This document shows positions 1-9,359 of a DNA stretch of 64,000 bases, one piece after another. How positions within the stretch are numbered: the stretch's first letter is position 1; every line of letters begins with the position of its first letter. Made by a program: the position numbers and the translations under genes. The stretch comes from DASSUW01 sp963792385 (GTDB taxonomy: Bacteria > Actinomycetota > Thermoleophilia > Solirubrobacterales > Solirubrobacteraceae), in contig CAWBVZ010000012.1 in assembly GCA_963792385.1 (NCBI GenBank), positions 372,001-436,000 of the forward strand. The letters run 5' to 3'. The notes under the pieces are model-generated. The model did no database searches. It saw only the letters and a list, made by a program, of their open reading frames with translations, and was not told where the DNA came from.

Positions 1-546
1 GCATTCGCCGACGAACGCGGCGCCCAGGACCGCCGCGGCGACGAAGAAGCCCGCCGGCAGAGCGCCGGCCGCGAGCAGGACGAAGCCGGCGACGAGCCGG
101 CCGTCCCAGCCGCCCGACAGGGCATTCACCCACGGCGCCGGCGTGGTGCCGAGGTGCACGAGACGGTAGTTGAGGTCGTAGTGCCGGAACGTCAGTGCCG
201 CCAGCAGCGCGAAGGCGGCCGGATAGGCGTCCGGGCCCTCGAGCGCGGCGATCCAGATCAGCGCCGCGTACTCGGTCGCTCGTACGAGCGGCGGCTGCGC
301 CCACCGGATCTTCTCGGCCCCACGGCGGCCGGATGACGCGCCCACGGTCAGCACGATCCACGCGAGCACCGCGGCGGCCGCCGGGCGCGACACGTCGCCG
401 CCGGCGAACGCGGCGACCGCCAGCAGCGGCAGCAGCCCCGCGAGGATCAGCAGCACGGGCGGCACCGGCAGCGCCCGGCCGAGCGTCGCGCCGAGCGCGC
501 GCGAGAGCGGCCCGTCGTCGCGGAAGAGGGTCACGCGATCGGTCAT
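1..546 (-). CDS. DUF5941-type membrane protein, 3' end cut by window edge
   Basis: An open frame of 182 codons reads from an ATG at 546 to the left edge with no stop. It overlaps the stop of the upstream gene (ATGA), so the two are probably translated together. The protein has hydrophobic stretches near residues 25-45, 50-65 and 145-175 and a polar centre with a conserved-looking RHYDLNYR segment near residue 115. It resembles the DUF5941 proteins found beside or fused to actinobacterial CDP-alcohol phosphatidyltransferases. No enzymatic motif is visible. A role in the same phosphodiester lipid or polymer pathway is inferred from the coupling only. Confidence 0.7.
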   Translation of the reverse strand, partial: MTDRVTLFRDDGPLSRALGATLGRALPVPPVLLILAGLLPLLAVAAFAGGDVSRPAAAAVLAWIVLTVGASSGRRGAEKIRWAQPPLVRATEYAALIWIAALEGPDAYPAAFALLAALTFRHYDLNYRLVHLGTTPAPWVNALSGGWDGRLVAGFVLLAAGALPAGFFVAAAVLGAAFVGEC

Positions 547-2333
547 CGCAACGCTCGCAGCACTCGGCCGGCCTGGGCGTACGCGACCCCGATGGCGCCC
601 CACACGAGCAGCGCGATGAACGTGACGCGCGGGGTGAACAGCGCGGCGGTGATCGAGATCACGGCGAACCGCTCTCCGATCGGGAACGTGATCATTCGCT
701 TGACCCAGCGGACCGCGCGCACGCGGTCGAGCGCGCTCCAGCTGCCCAGGAGGCGCCGGGCGAGCGTGCGGTCAGCCGGCGCGGCCGGGGTCGCCGGCGG
801 CTGGGTCGCGCGCCGCGCCGCGGCGGCGCTCGTGCTGTCGCGGGCCTGGTCGAGCGGCGGCTGCGGCGCGGTCCCGAGCAGGTCGTGCTGCGTCGCGCCA
901 TAGGAGAAGTCGCCCATGTGCCGGCAGGTCTGGAGGGTGATCGCGCAGCACGCGAGCAGCCACACCGGGTCGCCGGCGCGGCTCGCGCCGATCGCCAGGC
1001 CGGCGAACGCGAGGTACTCCTTCCCGCGATCGAACACCGAGTCCAGCCACGCGCCGAACTTCGAGAACTGGCGCGTGTAGCGCGCGAGCTGCCCGTCGAC
1101 GCAGTCGGTCGTGAACGCGATCTGCAGCATCACGGCTCCGGCGACGAGACCCCAGCGCTCGCCGGTCGCGAAGCCCGCCGCTGCCAGCACTCCCATGACC
1201 ATCGACACGGTCGTCACCTGGTTGGGCGTGAAGCCGCGGCGCGCTGCCCAGCGCGCGATGTACTTCGAATACGGGCTGACGAAGTGGGTGGTGAAGAACC
1301 CGTCGGCCGACTTGACGGCCGAGTCGAGCAACAGCTGGTCCTCGTCGCATGCGGCGAGCCTCTCGGCACCTTCGGCGGCGGCCTCGGGCGTGAACGGGCG
1401 CGCCCAGAACAGGCGCCGCAGGTTCATGGTGCCGATCTGCGCGCCGCCGCGGACGAGGCCGAGCAGGGAGAGCGCGACGGCGTCCTCGCGCGCCGCAGCG
1501 AGCCGGTTGCGCAGCCAGGTCTCGTCGTCGTCGGAGAGGACGACCTCGATGCCGGCCGGCTCGGCCGGCTCGTCGTCGGCGTCGTCCGGGCCCGTGTGGT
1601 CGTCGCCAGCGGGCTCGTCGTCGCCGTCGGCGCCGGTTGTGCGGGCGAGCGTGAGCCGCCACGCCTGCGCCTTGCGCTCGAGCTCCTCCTCCCACGACGG
1701 CGGCGGAGCCCCGACCAGCGCGGCGAGCCGGTCGGCGGTCGAGGCGAGCGTCTCGAGGTCGCTGGGAGTCGTCCTGAGCACCCCCAGGAACGTCCCGTTC
1801 GCCTTCCCGACCGCGTGGTACGCCGACGCGGCGCTGACCATCTTGCCGCGACGCGCCTGGACGCGGAACGCGATCCGGCGGCGCTTGCCGCCCGCGAGGA
1901 TCGCCGAGCTCGTGCGCGGGTCGACGATCAGGCCTCGGAGCGCCTCGCCGTGCACGACGATGTCGCCGTACATCACGACCATCGACTGGTCGGTGGCGGC
2001 GGCGAGTGCGCCGATCGCGCGCATGTCGTCGGCCGTCGAGGCCGAGGCGCGCACGTCGACGTCGCCTCCGACGATGTCACGCACAGAGGCCTCCCAGGCG
2101 GGTCGGGTGAGCACGATCGTCGTCCGCACGCCGAGCCCGGCGAGCTGGCCGGTCAACCGGCCGAGGATCGTCTCGGCACCGAGCGGCAGGAGCGCGGCAG
2201 GCCCACCGCTGGTCGCCGGCGCCGTCGCGACGACCAGGGCGGTGAGGGTCGCCGAGCCTCCGCGGACGGCTGACCCGTTCGCGATCGTCGGGTCCGTCCG
2301 GACCGCTCGTGTGTCACGCAACCCGCTCGTCAA
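543..2333 (-). CDS. Nucleotidyltransferase-like / CDP-alcohol phosphatidyltransferase fusion
   Basis: About 596 residues. The C-terminal half carries the complete CDP-alcohol phosphatidyltransferase signature near residues 409-435 (D-x2-DG-x2-AR-x8-G-x3-D-x3-D, seen as DCVDGQLAR then G, D, D) within membrane segments. The family transfers a phosphoalcohol from a CDP-alcohol at the membrane. The N-terminal ~200 residues look like a sugar-nucleotidyltransferase fold: a PLG-x-ETIL-x-RL segment and a YGDI metal-site-like motif are present, but the glycine-rich nucleotide loop is degenerate. The layout recalls inositol-phosphate cytidylyltransferase/synthase fusions; the substrate here is unknown. 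The TTG start at 2333 overlaps the preceding glycosyltransferase by 20 bp; a later start is possible. Confidence 0.8.
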   Translation of the reverse strand: MTSGLRDTRAVRTDPTIANGSAVRGGSATLTALVVATAPATSGGPAALLPLGAETILGRLTGQLAGLGVRTTIVLTRPAWEASVRDIVGGDVDVRASASTADDMRAIGALAAATDQSMVVMYGDIVVHGEALRGLIVDPRTSSAILAGGKRRRIAFRVQARRGKMVSAASAYHAVGKANGTFLGVLRTTPSDLETLASTADRLAALVGAPPPSWEEELERKAQAWRLTLARTTGADGDDEPAGDDHTGPDDADDEPAEPAGIEVVLSDDDETWLRNRLAAAREDAVALSLLGLVRGGAQIGTMNLRRLFWARPFTPEAAAEGAERLAACDEDQLLLDSAVKSADGFFTTHFVSPYSKYIARWAARRGFTPNQVTTVSMVMGVLAAAGFATGERWGLVAGAVMLQIAFTTDCVDGQLARYTRQFSKFGAWLDSVFDRGKEYLAFAGLAIGASRAGDPVWLLACCAITLQTCRHMGDFSYGATQHDLLGTAPQPPLDQARDSTSAAAARRATQPPATPAAPADRTLARRLLGSWSALDRVRAVRWVKRMITFPIGERFAVISITAALFTPRVTFIALLVWGAIGVAYAQAGRVLRALR

Positions 2334-3564
2334 GGCCGTCGGAGGGTAGATGATCGACCATCCGCTGAAGCAAGGGTGCGACCACGGCGACGTCGAAGTC
2401 GCGCGCCCGCCGCAGCGCGGCCTCGGCGTACTTGCGGCGGCGCTCCGGATGCTCGATCAGCTCGGTGATCGCGGCCGCCAGCGCATCGACGTCCTCCGGC
2501 GCCACGAGGATCCCGTTCTCCCCGCTCGTGATGATGTCGGCGGGGCCGTTCGGGCAGTCGAAGCTGACCACGCCGAGCCCGCGGCTCATGGCCTCGGCGA
2601 TCACCATGCCGAAGCCCTCGAAGCGTGAGCTGAGGGCGAAGATCGAGGCGTCCGCCATCGCCTCGCCGAGGTGGCGGCTGCGGCCCATCAGCGCGACCTG
2701 CTCGCCGAGCCCGAGCGCGTCGATCTGTCCCTGCAGCCGGTCGCTTTCCGGTCCTGAGCCGTAGATCCGCAGCCGCCAGTCCGGATGCGCGCGGGCCACG
2801 ATCGCGAACGCGGCGATCAGCAGGTCGAAGCCCTTCTGCGTGTTCAGCCGGCCGGCCGCCACCACCAGCTTCGCCTCCTGACCGGAGACGGGCACGTCGC
2901 CCGGCGCGAGCGGGTTGGGGATGCGCTCGACGTGCGTCGGGGCGCCGGCCAACAGCGCGCGGTAGTCGCGCTCGTCGTCGGCCGTCAGCACGGTGAGCGC
3001 GTTCAGGCGCCGATAGTGGCGGCGGATGTCGGCGGCCAGGCGGGGCCGGTGGGCGGCGAAGTGCAGGTGCTCCTGGCCGACGGTGACCACGCCGGGCGGA
3101 GCGAGCCGAGCGGCCAGGAGGTTGAAGGCCGGCCGGGTGGTGACCAGCGTGCCGCCGTCGAGCGAGCGCAGCCAGCGCAGCAGCGCGACGTCGGTCCGCA
3201 GGCTGCACCACGGGTACGCATAGTCCTCCGGGTGCACGAGCACGCTCGGCAGCCGCGAGAGCAGGCTGCCGGGGCGGCGGCGGTCGTCGAGCGCCGTCAC
3301 GCGCAGGCCGGGCGCGAAGTCGAAGAACGGGTCGTCGCGCCGCCGGACGACGCTCACCACCTCGCCGTCCAGGTGCCCGGCCACGGTGAGCGTCGCGCGG
3401 ATCGTCCCGCCCATGCCCCACGCATGGAGGAGCAGGAACCGCATCGGTCCCCCGGTGCCGGTCGCGCGCCGGTGCGGGAGCGCGGAAAGCAGCGCCACGA
3501 CGCCACGGTGCGCGGCGACGGCGAGCGGCCCCAGCAGCCGGCGTCGCAGCGTCTCGCGCGCCAT
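2314..3564 (-). CDS. Family 4 (GT-B) glycosyltransferase
   Basis: 416 residues with the GT-B fold order of family 4 glycosyltransferases. The N-terminal domain opens with MRFLLLHAWGMGGTIR. The C-terminal domain has AAGRLNTQKGFDLLI and the donor-site motif EGFGMVIAEAM (E-x7-E) near residues 318-328. Such enzymes transfer sugar from an activated donor to a cell-surface acceptor in the cytoplasm. It is clearly related to the glycosyltransferase at 8083, which begins at the equivalent of Met41 here, so the ATG at 3444 is an alternative start for a version lacking the 40-residue hydrophobic/basic extension. It lies 4 bp downstream of the pyruvyltransferase fusion. The sugar specificity cannot be read from sequence. 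Confidence 0.85.
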   Translation of the reverse strand: MARETLRRRLLGPLAVAAHRGVVALLSALPHRRATGTGGPMRFLLLHAWGMGGTIRATLTVAGHLDGEVVSVVRRRDDPFFDFAPGLRVTALDDRRRPGSLLSRLPSVLVHPEDYAYPWCSLRTDVALLRWLRSLDGGTLVTTRPAFNLLAARLAPPGVVTVGQEHLHFAAHRPRLAADIRRHYRRLNALTVLTADDERDYRALLAGAPTHVERIPNPLAPGDVPVSGQEAKLVVAAGRLNTQKGFDLLIAAFAIVARAHPDWRLRIYGSGPESDRLQGQIDALGLGEQVALMGRSRHLGEAMADASIFALSSRFEGFGMVIAEAMSRGLGVVSFDCPNGPADIITSGENGILVAPEDVDALAAAITELIEHPERRRKYAEAALRRARDFDVAVVAPLLQRMVDHLPSDGLDERVA

Positions 3565-3568
3565 GGCG

Positions 3569-6151
3569 TCAGCCGTCCGGCTGCTCGAGCGTGGCGGCCA
3601 CCCGCCGCCAGCGGTCGCGCTCGGGCGTGAGCACCGACTGCCACGGCTTCACGCGGTCGGCCCAGTGGATCAGCCCGTCGCCGCGATGCGGCATCTGCGT
3701 CGGCACGGTCGCCCACCGCTCCGGCACCGTCGCGCGGTCAGGCCCGGTGAGGTAGTGCAGCACCTCCAGGCCATTGAGCCCGAACTCCTCCACCAGCGGC
3801 AGCGCCTGTCCGCTGAACCCGTCCGCGCGCATGCGCGCGAGGTCGAGCACCATCACATCGTCGGTGAACGCGTCGAAGTCGAACGCGTGCCGGGCGTGCG
3901 CCGTCCGCCGCAGAGTCGCGGCCGCTTGCGTCCGGCGCGTGAGCCGGGCCGCGGCGGCGTGGATCATGCCGAAGCCGCTCGCGCCGGTGCCTCCGGGCCG
4001 GGTCGGCGCCGCCAGCGCGTGGCCGCCGAGGTCGAGGTCGGCCAGCTTGGCGATGTCGGCGGTCGCGACCGCGGGGACGGGCAGCAGCACGAGCCGGTCG
4101 ACGTCCGGCAGCAGGTCGGCCAGCAGCAGCCGCACGATGTCCGCAGGGCTGGGCTGCTTGGCCGCGGGCGTGCGCAGGTCGCGGCCGAGCCCGCGCAGCG
4201 GCATCCAGCTGAATGTCACCTGCGGGAACTGGTCGGCGAGCCGCTGTACGTCCACGTCGGCGTTCGGCATCGCCAGCCCCCACACGTGCAGCGGCCGCGA
4301 GGCGTGCTCGAGCAGCGACGCGATCAGCACGGCCAGCTGGCGCTCTCCGCGCTTGCGCACGAGCACGCCACAGTGCACCTCCTCGCCGGCCGGCGCGGGC
4401 GCCGTGCGCTCGTGCGTGACGGTCGCCGCCTGCACGCTTTCCACCTGGCCGGCGATGTCGGCGGCAACCGGCTTCAGCCGCACGGCCGCCATCCGGCGCT
4501 CCTCGGCCGCCGCGACGTCGGCGGCCGTGATGTCGCGCCAGAGCGCGTACACGTCCTCCTCCGGGCGGCCCGTCAGGATCGCGCTGAAGACCTGGTCGAG
4601 CTTGTCGGAGAGGCCGGCGCGGATCGCGCCGAACGCCTTGTCGTCGATCCCGAGCAGCCCGTCGAAGCGCACATCGGACGGGTTCTTGGGACGGAAGTCG
4701 ACCTTCATGCCCAGCGACCGCACCGGCAGGTAGCAGTGCAGCCGCGAGGTGACGACGGCCGAGTGTTTGCCGCGGTAGGTCTCCAGCAGGTCGACCGCGG
4801 CGTAGACGTTCTCGACGAACGACCGCCGCCGGACCGCGCCGGAGCTGTGCTTGTACGTCGTCGCGCCTTCGGGCACGTCCTCGGGCGCCGCATCGACGTA
4901 CGCGACGGGCGCGTCGGCGGGCGGCGGCTCGGCGAGGTCGGGGAACACGGCGTTGATCGTGGTCGTCAGGCAGCCAGAGAAGAACGCCGGCACGCCGAGC
5001 GACAGCAGCAGGTAGACCGTCGTCCAGTCGCGGCAGCCGACCGGGCCGTAGCGCTTGAGGTACTCGACCGCGTCCGGCGTCAGCAGCTCGCGCTTGTTGC
5101 AGTGGAAGGAAATGAAGATCGGCCGCAGGTTGTGGTGCAGCGGGAAGCCGTGGCGCATGCTGAAGAGCGCGTGCATGTACCAGCCGAAGCACAGGACCCA
5201 CGTGTCCTCCGGGATCGCCTCGTACATCGACGCGTCGCGGTGGATGGTCATGACCTCGAGGTCCGCGTCGACGTCGTCGCTGCGCAGCTCGGGGCGCGTG
5301 CGGTCGCCGAGTTGGTCGAGCAGGCCGACCAGGTCCTCGCGTCCGTGGAGCCGCACGCCGCGGTGGCGCACGAGGTGACCGAGCGAGGCGATGCTCTGGA
5401 CGTGATCGCCGATGTTGGCTGATGCGCGGTTCGCGCCCGGGTGGCCGTAGTCGACGACCGCGAAAGTGCGGCGGCCGCCGGGGCTCGGCGCGGTCGGCGA
5501 CCCGGCGTCGGCGGCGATCCACGGCCGCATCCAGTCGCGGTGCGCCGCGGCCGAGGTCCACACGGGCGAGTCCTCGCGCGCGTGCCGCTCGAACACCTCG
5601 AAGACCGCCCGCGCGACGTCCTGGGCGCCGTAGCCGAACACCGGCGCGAGCGCGTCGAACCAGCTCTTCGCCGTGACGTCCGGGGGATCGTCGGCCGCCA
5701 GCTGCCGAATCTCGGCCAGCGTCTCCTCAGGCGCCAGGCGGAGCCCGCTGCGGACGTACTCCGCCATCGCGAGCGTCGACCACAGCCCGCGCGGAACGCC
5801 TTCGAACTCCTCGCGGGTCAGCTCGAGATACCCCTGGCGGGAGGCGACGATCGCGCCCGCGAGGTGGCCGAGCGCACGGGTCTCCGGATGCGCACGCAGC
5901 GACTCCGCGAGCGCGCGCGCGGTGTCGTGCTCGTCGGCCCGGATCAGCGCCCGGACTTGAGAGATGATCGCGTGGTCGAGCGCGCGGCCGCGCTCGAGCG
6001 CGCGGACGAGCGTCTCGCGCGGCGGTGCGTCGTCGGCGGCCTCGGGCACCGGCGGCGGGGTCACGGCGGCCGGCGGCTCGACGGCGGCCCGGCGCATCCG
6101 TCCGAGCACCCGTCCCCGGTATCGCCGGACGAGGCGGCGCGCGGAGCTCAT
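3569..6151 (-). CDS. Polysaccharide pyruvyltransferase / glycosyltransferase fusion
   Basis: 860 residues from the ATG at 6151, which overlaps the stop of the methyltransferase gene (ATGA). A basic N-terminus is followed by a helical region. A polysaccharide pyruvyltransferase-like domain spans roughly residues 210-560 and includes VVDYGHPGANRASANIGDH, HRDASMYEAIP, FISFHCNKREL and SRLHCYLP. The last ~270 residues look like a GT-A domain with VEEFGLNGLEVL and a terminal HWADRVKPWQ, reminiscent of family 8 enzymes. Pyruvyltransferases add ketal pyruvate to surface glycans, giving them negative charge. The fusion suggests one protein that extends and decorates a glycan; this is inference. No frameshift is seen in this gene. 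Confidence 0.75.
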   Translation of the reverse strand: MSSARRLVRRYRGRVLGRMRRAAVEPPAAVTPPPVPEAADDAPPRETLVRALERGRALDHAIISQVRALIRADEHDTARALAESLRAHPETRALGHLAGAIVASRQGYLELTREEFEGVPRGLWSTLAMAEYVRSGLRLAPEETLAEIRQLAADDPPDVTAKSWFDALAPVFGYGAQDVARAVFEVFERHAREDSPVWTSAAAHRDWMRPWIAADAGSPTAPSPGGRRTFAVVDYGHPGANRASANIGDHVQSIASLGHLVRHRGVRLHGREDLVGLLDQLGDRTRPELRSDDVDADLEVMTIHRDASMYEAIPEDTWVLCFGWYMHALFSMRHGFPLHHNLRPIFISFHCNKRELLTPDAVEYLKRYGPVGCRDWTTVYLLLSLGVPAFFSGCLTTTINAVFPDLAEPPPADAPVAYVDAAPEDVPEGATTYKHSSGAVRRRSFVENVYAAVDLLETYRGKHSAVVTSRLHCYLPVRSLGMKVDFRPKNPSDVRFDGLLGIDDKAFGAIRAGLSDKLDQVFSAILTGRPEEDVYALWRDITAADVAAAEERRMAAVRLKPVAADIAGQVESVQAATVTHERTAPAPAGEEVHCGVLVRKRGERQLAVLIASLLEHASRPLHVWGLAMPNADVDVQRLADQFPQVTFSWMPLRGLGRDLRTPAAKQPSPADIVRLLLADLLPDVDRLVLLPVPAVATADIAKLADLDLGGHALAAPTRPGGTGASGFGMIHAAAARLTRRTQAAATLRRTAHARHAFDFDAFTDDVMVLDLARMRADGFSGQALPLVEEFGLNGLEVLHYLTGPDRATVPERWATVPTQMPHRGDGLIHWADRVKPWQSVLTPERDRWRRVAATLEQPDG

Positions 6152-6975
6152 GACTCGCGGACGACGTGGAGCCGCGAGTGCCGTTCGAGCCGGAATCCAT
6201 CGCGCCCGGAGAAGTACTCGTCGACAGCGGCGCGGCAGCCCGACCACTGGTAGTAGTCGTCGAGCACGATCCGCCCGCCCGCGACCAGCAGCGGCGCGAT
6301 CCGCGTCAGGCAGGTCATCGTCGACTCGTACCAGTCGCCGTCGAGGTGGGCGATCGCGACCGGCTCGTCGAGCTCGATCGTGTCCTCGAACAGGCCGCGG
6401 ATCAGCTCGACGCGGTGCTTGCCGATCGGGACGCCGAGCCGGGTGAACGAATCGGTGACCTCCTGGTAGAGGTCGTCGCGGTAGCCGTAGTACGTCTCGC
6501 CGCCGACGCCGCGCGCCTCGCCGCCCGTGATCTTCTCGTAACGGGCGTGGACGTCCGGGCCGTCCTGCTCGGTCGGCGGCGGGATCATCCCGAACACGTC
6601 GTACACCTTCATCGGCCGGTCGGGCGCCTTCGCGGCGGCCATCACGATCGCCGAGCCGCCGCGCGCGGCACCCGCCTCGATCACGAGCCCGGCCAGCCCG
6701 TCGCTCTCGGCGTCGAGCACGGCCGACGCCAGCTCGCGCAGGTTGGTCACCTTCAGGAAGGTCAGGTGCTCCTTCCGCGCGGTCGCGATCGTCTCCTCCA
6801 CCGCCGGGGGCAGCGGATTCGCGGTCTCGGCGAGCTGCGCGCGCGCCTCGCGCAGCGCCTTGCGGGTCGATCGGAGCTGGCGCTTGGTCTCCTGCAGCTC
6901 GGCGGCGAGCCCGGGGTTGGCCCAGCGCCCGATCCGCCGCCTGACGCGGCTTGCTGTTCTCCTGAGTGCGCTCAT
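6148..6975 (-). CDS. TylF/MycF-like O-methyltransferase
   Basis: 275 residues from the ATG at 6975. After a basic, coiled-coil-like N-terminus (about residues 20-50, rich in R, E and Q), the core matches macrocin-O-methyltransferase-type SAM enzymes: GLVIEAGAARGGSAIVMAAA (SAM loop), VYDVFGMIPPP, AIAHLDGDWYESTM and GGRIVLDDYYQWSGCRAAVDEY. The acidic LDGDWYES and LDDY motifs correspond to the metal-binding acids of this family. It overlaps both neighbours by 4 bp (ATGA each side), so it belongs to the same operon as the sulfotransferase upstream and the pyruvyltransferase fusion downstream. A glycan sugar hydroxyl is the likely acceptor. Confidence 0.85.
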   Translation of the reverse strand: MSALRRTASRVRRRIGRWANPGLAAELQETKRQLRSTRKALREARAQLAETANPLPPAVEETIATARKEHLTFLKVTNLRELASAVLDAESDGLAGLVIEAGAARGGSAIVMAAAKAPDRPMKVYDVFGMIPPPTEQDGPDVHARYEKITGGEARGVGGETYYGYRDDLYQEVTDSFTRLGVPIGKHRVELIRGLFEDTIELDEPVAIAHLDGDWYESTMTCLTRIAPLLVAGGRIVLDDYYQWSGCRAAVDEYFSGRDGFRLERHSRLHVVRES

Positions 6976-8006
6976 CGACCGGCGGCGCAGTCTAGACGCG
7001 CCCGGCGAGCCGCCGGAACCGGCGGCGCAGCACCGAGCGGCAGCCGCCGCCATGCCCTGCGCACGGCGGTGGGCGGAGGGGCGGGCGGCTTTGGCGCGGG
7101 CTCGACCACCGGGGCGAGCTGCATCTTGCCCGGGTGGTAGAAGCGCTCGGCGATCGGCGGCTCGGTCTCGGCGCGCAGCTCGAGGTCTGCGAACGCGTCG
7201 ATCCGTGCGTCGACGTCGGTGCCGCGGACGAGCAGCCCGCCGTCGCGCGCGAGCGGCTCCAGCACCGCCGGGTCGTCCATCGAGTAGCCGAGGAACTCGG
7301 CCAGCCGCCCGAGCCGCTTCTTCAGCACCGGCCGGTTGTCGGCGGCCATCACGCGGTGCCACTTGTCGATCCGCGAGACGTCGATCGGGTCGTCGATCCG
7401 GTTCTTGCCCTCCACCGTCGAGCCGGCCGCCGCGGCCGACCTGCACGCTGCTGTGGTCGAGCACGCTGTCGCACCACGGCTCGCCGAGCCAGTCGAGCAG
7501 CTCGCGCAGCACCGGCTCCGGGCGCAGGACGAGCTCCTCGTAGCGGACGAGCACGAACCGGTCGCCGTAGCGCGCCGCCTGGCGGACGATCTCGCGGTCG
7601 TACTTGCCGACGTGCCTGGTCGCGCGGTTGAACGAGTGGCCGAAGCGGCCCATGTTCGAGCCGACGCTGCCGCCGGGGTGGCGGATCGTCCCGATGAACA
7701 CCGCGTCCGGGAACAGCCGCGCCATGGCGTCGATATGCCAGGTGTGCAGCGGCGTCTTGTCGCCCCAGCGGTGCTTGCCGTGCGTGTCTGCATAGCGGCG
7801 GAAGATGCGCTCGTAGAAGCGCGGCGAGCTCCTGGTCGAGCTCCTCGCGGCTCCAGCCCATCCGCCGCGCCCAGTTGCGGCCGGACCATTTGAGCGGGAC
7901 GAACTGGTGCGCGTTGTACGCGCGCATGAAGCCGGTCTCCATGCGGGATCGCGATCCGATCATGGCTATCGAGGATCAGCCGCAGCAGCGTCGAGCCGGA
8001 GCCCAT
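6972..8006 (-). CDS. Sulfotransferase-like protein, broken by about three frameshifts
   Basis: Homologous segments lie in different frames. They are GSGSTLLRLILDSH (PAPS 5'-phosphosulfate loop, about 7965-8006), NAHQFVPLKWSGRNWARR (about 7840-7940), FIGTIRHPGGSVGSNMGRF followed by YEELVLRPEPVLRELLDWLG (about 7450-7830), and DVSRIDKWHRVMAADNRPVL onward to the TGA at 6972. Breaks are near 7945, 7830 and 7440. Upstream of the ATG at 8006 the frame continues with PNGPIFIVSA, the usual strand before the PAPS loop, so the true start is probably near 8030 and is itself obscured. The family moves sulfuryl groups from PAPS to hydroxyls. The frameshifts look like sequencing errors, not gene decay. Confidence 0.7.
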   Translation of the reverse strand: MGSGSTLLRLILDSHDRIAIPHGDRLHARVQRAPVRPAQMVRPQLGAADGLEPRGARPGARRASTSASSAAMQTRTASTAGATRRRCTPGISTPWRGCSRTRCSSGRSATPAAASARTWAASATRSTARPGTSASTTARSSARRRATATGSCSSATRSSSCARSRCCASCSTGSASRGATACSTTAACRSAAAAGSTVEGKNRIDDPIDVSRIDKWHRVMAADNRPVLKKRLGRLAEFLGYSMDDPAVLEPLARDGGLLVRGTDVDARIDAFADLELRAETEPPIAERFYHPGKMQLAPVVEPAPKPPAPPPTAVRRAWRRLPLGAAPPVPAARRARLDCAAGR

Positions 8007-8082
8007 GGCGCTGACGATGAAGATGGGGCCGTTCGGCTCAGTGGGAATGGCGCGGCGAGTCTAGAGACCGGCCGCTAGGGTG

Positions 8083-9359
8083 ATGCCGCTGACCATCCGC
8101 TTCCTCATCATGAACGCCTTCGCGGTCGGCGGAACGATCCGGACGACGTTCACGACCGCCGGCGAGCTGGCCAAGCGCCACGACGTCGAGATCGTGAGCG
8201 TGTTCCGGCGGCGCGACGACACGGCACTGCCGCTCCCGGAGGGGGTGCGGCTGCGGTCGCTCACCGACCTGCGGAAGGACACGCTCGAACACGCCCCGGC
8301 GCCGCGCCGCTGGGCGGCGGAGCAGCGCACCCGGCTGATGTCCTCGCACGACTTCCGCCATCCGAACTTCAACCTGCTGACGGACGCGAACCTGTTCCGC
8401 TACATCGCCTCCGTGCGCGACGGCGTGCTGATCGGGACGCGGCCGTCGATCAACCTCGCCGTCGCTCACCTGACCGCGCCGTCGGTCGTGCGGATCGGGC
8501 AGGACCACATGAACCTGGCGACCTATCGCGACGGGCTGCGGGCGCAGCTGAAGGCGGTCTACCCGCGGCTCGATCTCGTGTCGACGCTCACCGAGGGCGA
8601 CGCCGAGGACTACCGCAGGTTGCTGCGCGGCAAGACGCGGGTCGAGTGCATGCCGAACGGCGTGGCCGACACCGCCGGGCTGCGCGCGCGCGCTCGACAA
8701 CAAGGTGGTGATCGCCGCCGGGCGGGTCACGCCGCAGAAGGGGTTCGACCGCTTGCTGCCGGTGTGGGCGAAGGTCGTCGAGGACCACCCGGACTGGGAG
8801 CTGCGGATCTTCGGCGAGGGCGTCTCGGCGCCGAAGCTGCGCAAGCAGATCGAGGAGCTGGGGATCGGCTCGCAGCGCGCGGCTGATGGGCTTCACGCCG
8901 CGGTTGAACGAGGAGCTCGCGCAGTCGTCGCTGTACGTCATGAGCTCGCGCCGCGAGGGATTCCCGATGGTGCTGCTGGAGGCGATGGGCATCGGGCTGC
9001 CGGTCGTGAGCTTCGACTGCCCGACCGGCCCGCGCGACATCGTCCGCGAGGGCGTCGACGGCCACGTCGTGCCGGACGGCGACGAGCGACGCGCTGGCGG
9101 CCGCGATGAGCGGGCTGATGGACGGACGAGGCGCGCCGCAAGGCGTACGGCGCCGCCGCCCTCGAGGGCGCCGCGCGCTACGACATCGCGACCATCGCCG
9201 CGCCGCTGGGAGGCGCTGTTCGAGGAGCTCGCGGCCGCCAAGGAGCCAGGGGGCAGCACGGTGATGGGGCCGGTGGTCTCGCTGCTCAAGCAGAAGGCCG
9301 CCGTGCGACTGCGGCGGGCACGTCGTCGATCACAAGGCAGTCGATCCCGGCCTCGATGA
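8083..9359 (+). CDS. Family 4 (GT-B) glycosyltransferase, frameshifted
   Basis: Starts MPLTIRFLIMNAFAVGGTIR at 8083 (a GTG at 8080 is also possible), divergent from the sulfotransferase. The product is a paralogue of the glycosyltransferase at 2314-3564. The reading frame moves near 8690 (to VVIAAGRVTPQKGFDRLLPV), near 8875 (to MGFTPRLNEELAQSSLYVMS, then the EGFPMVLLEAM donor motif) and again near 9085, 9125 and 9205, after which EALFEELAAAKEPGG is recovered. The listed end is the first stop in that last frame and overlaps the convergent phosphodiesterase gene by 74 bp, so the true end is uncertain. Role: addition of a sugar in surface-glycan assembly, specificity unknown. Confidence 0.75.

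Noticed and set aside
3386..5422. A 678-codon plus-strand frame opposite the pyruvyltransferase fusion
   Set aside because: Low-complexity Arg/Val/Ala composition and no motifs; the minus strand encodes a coherent protein over the same bases.
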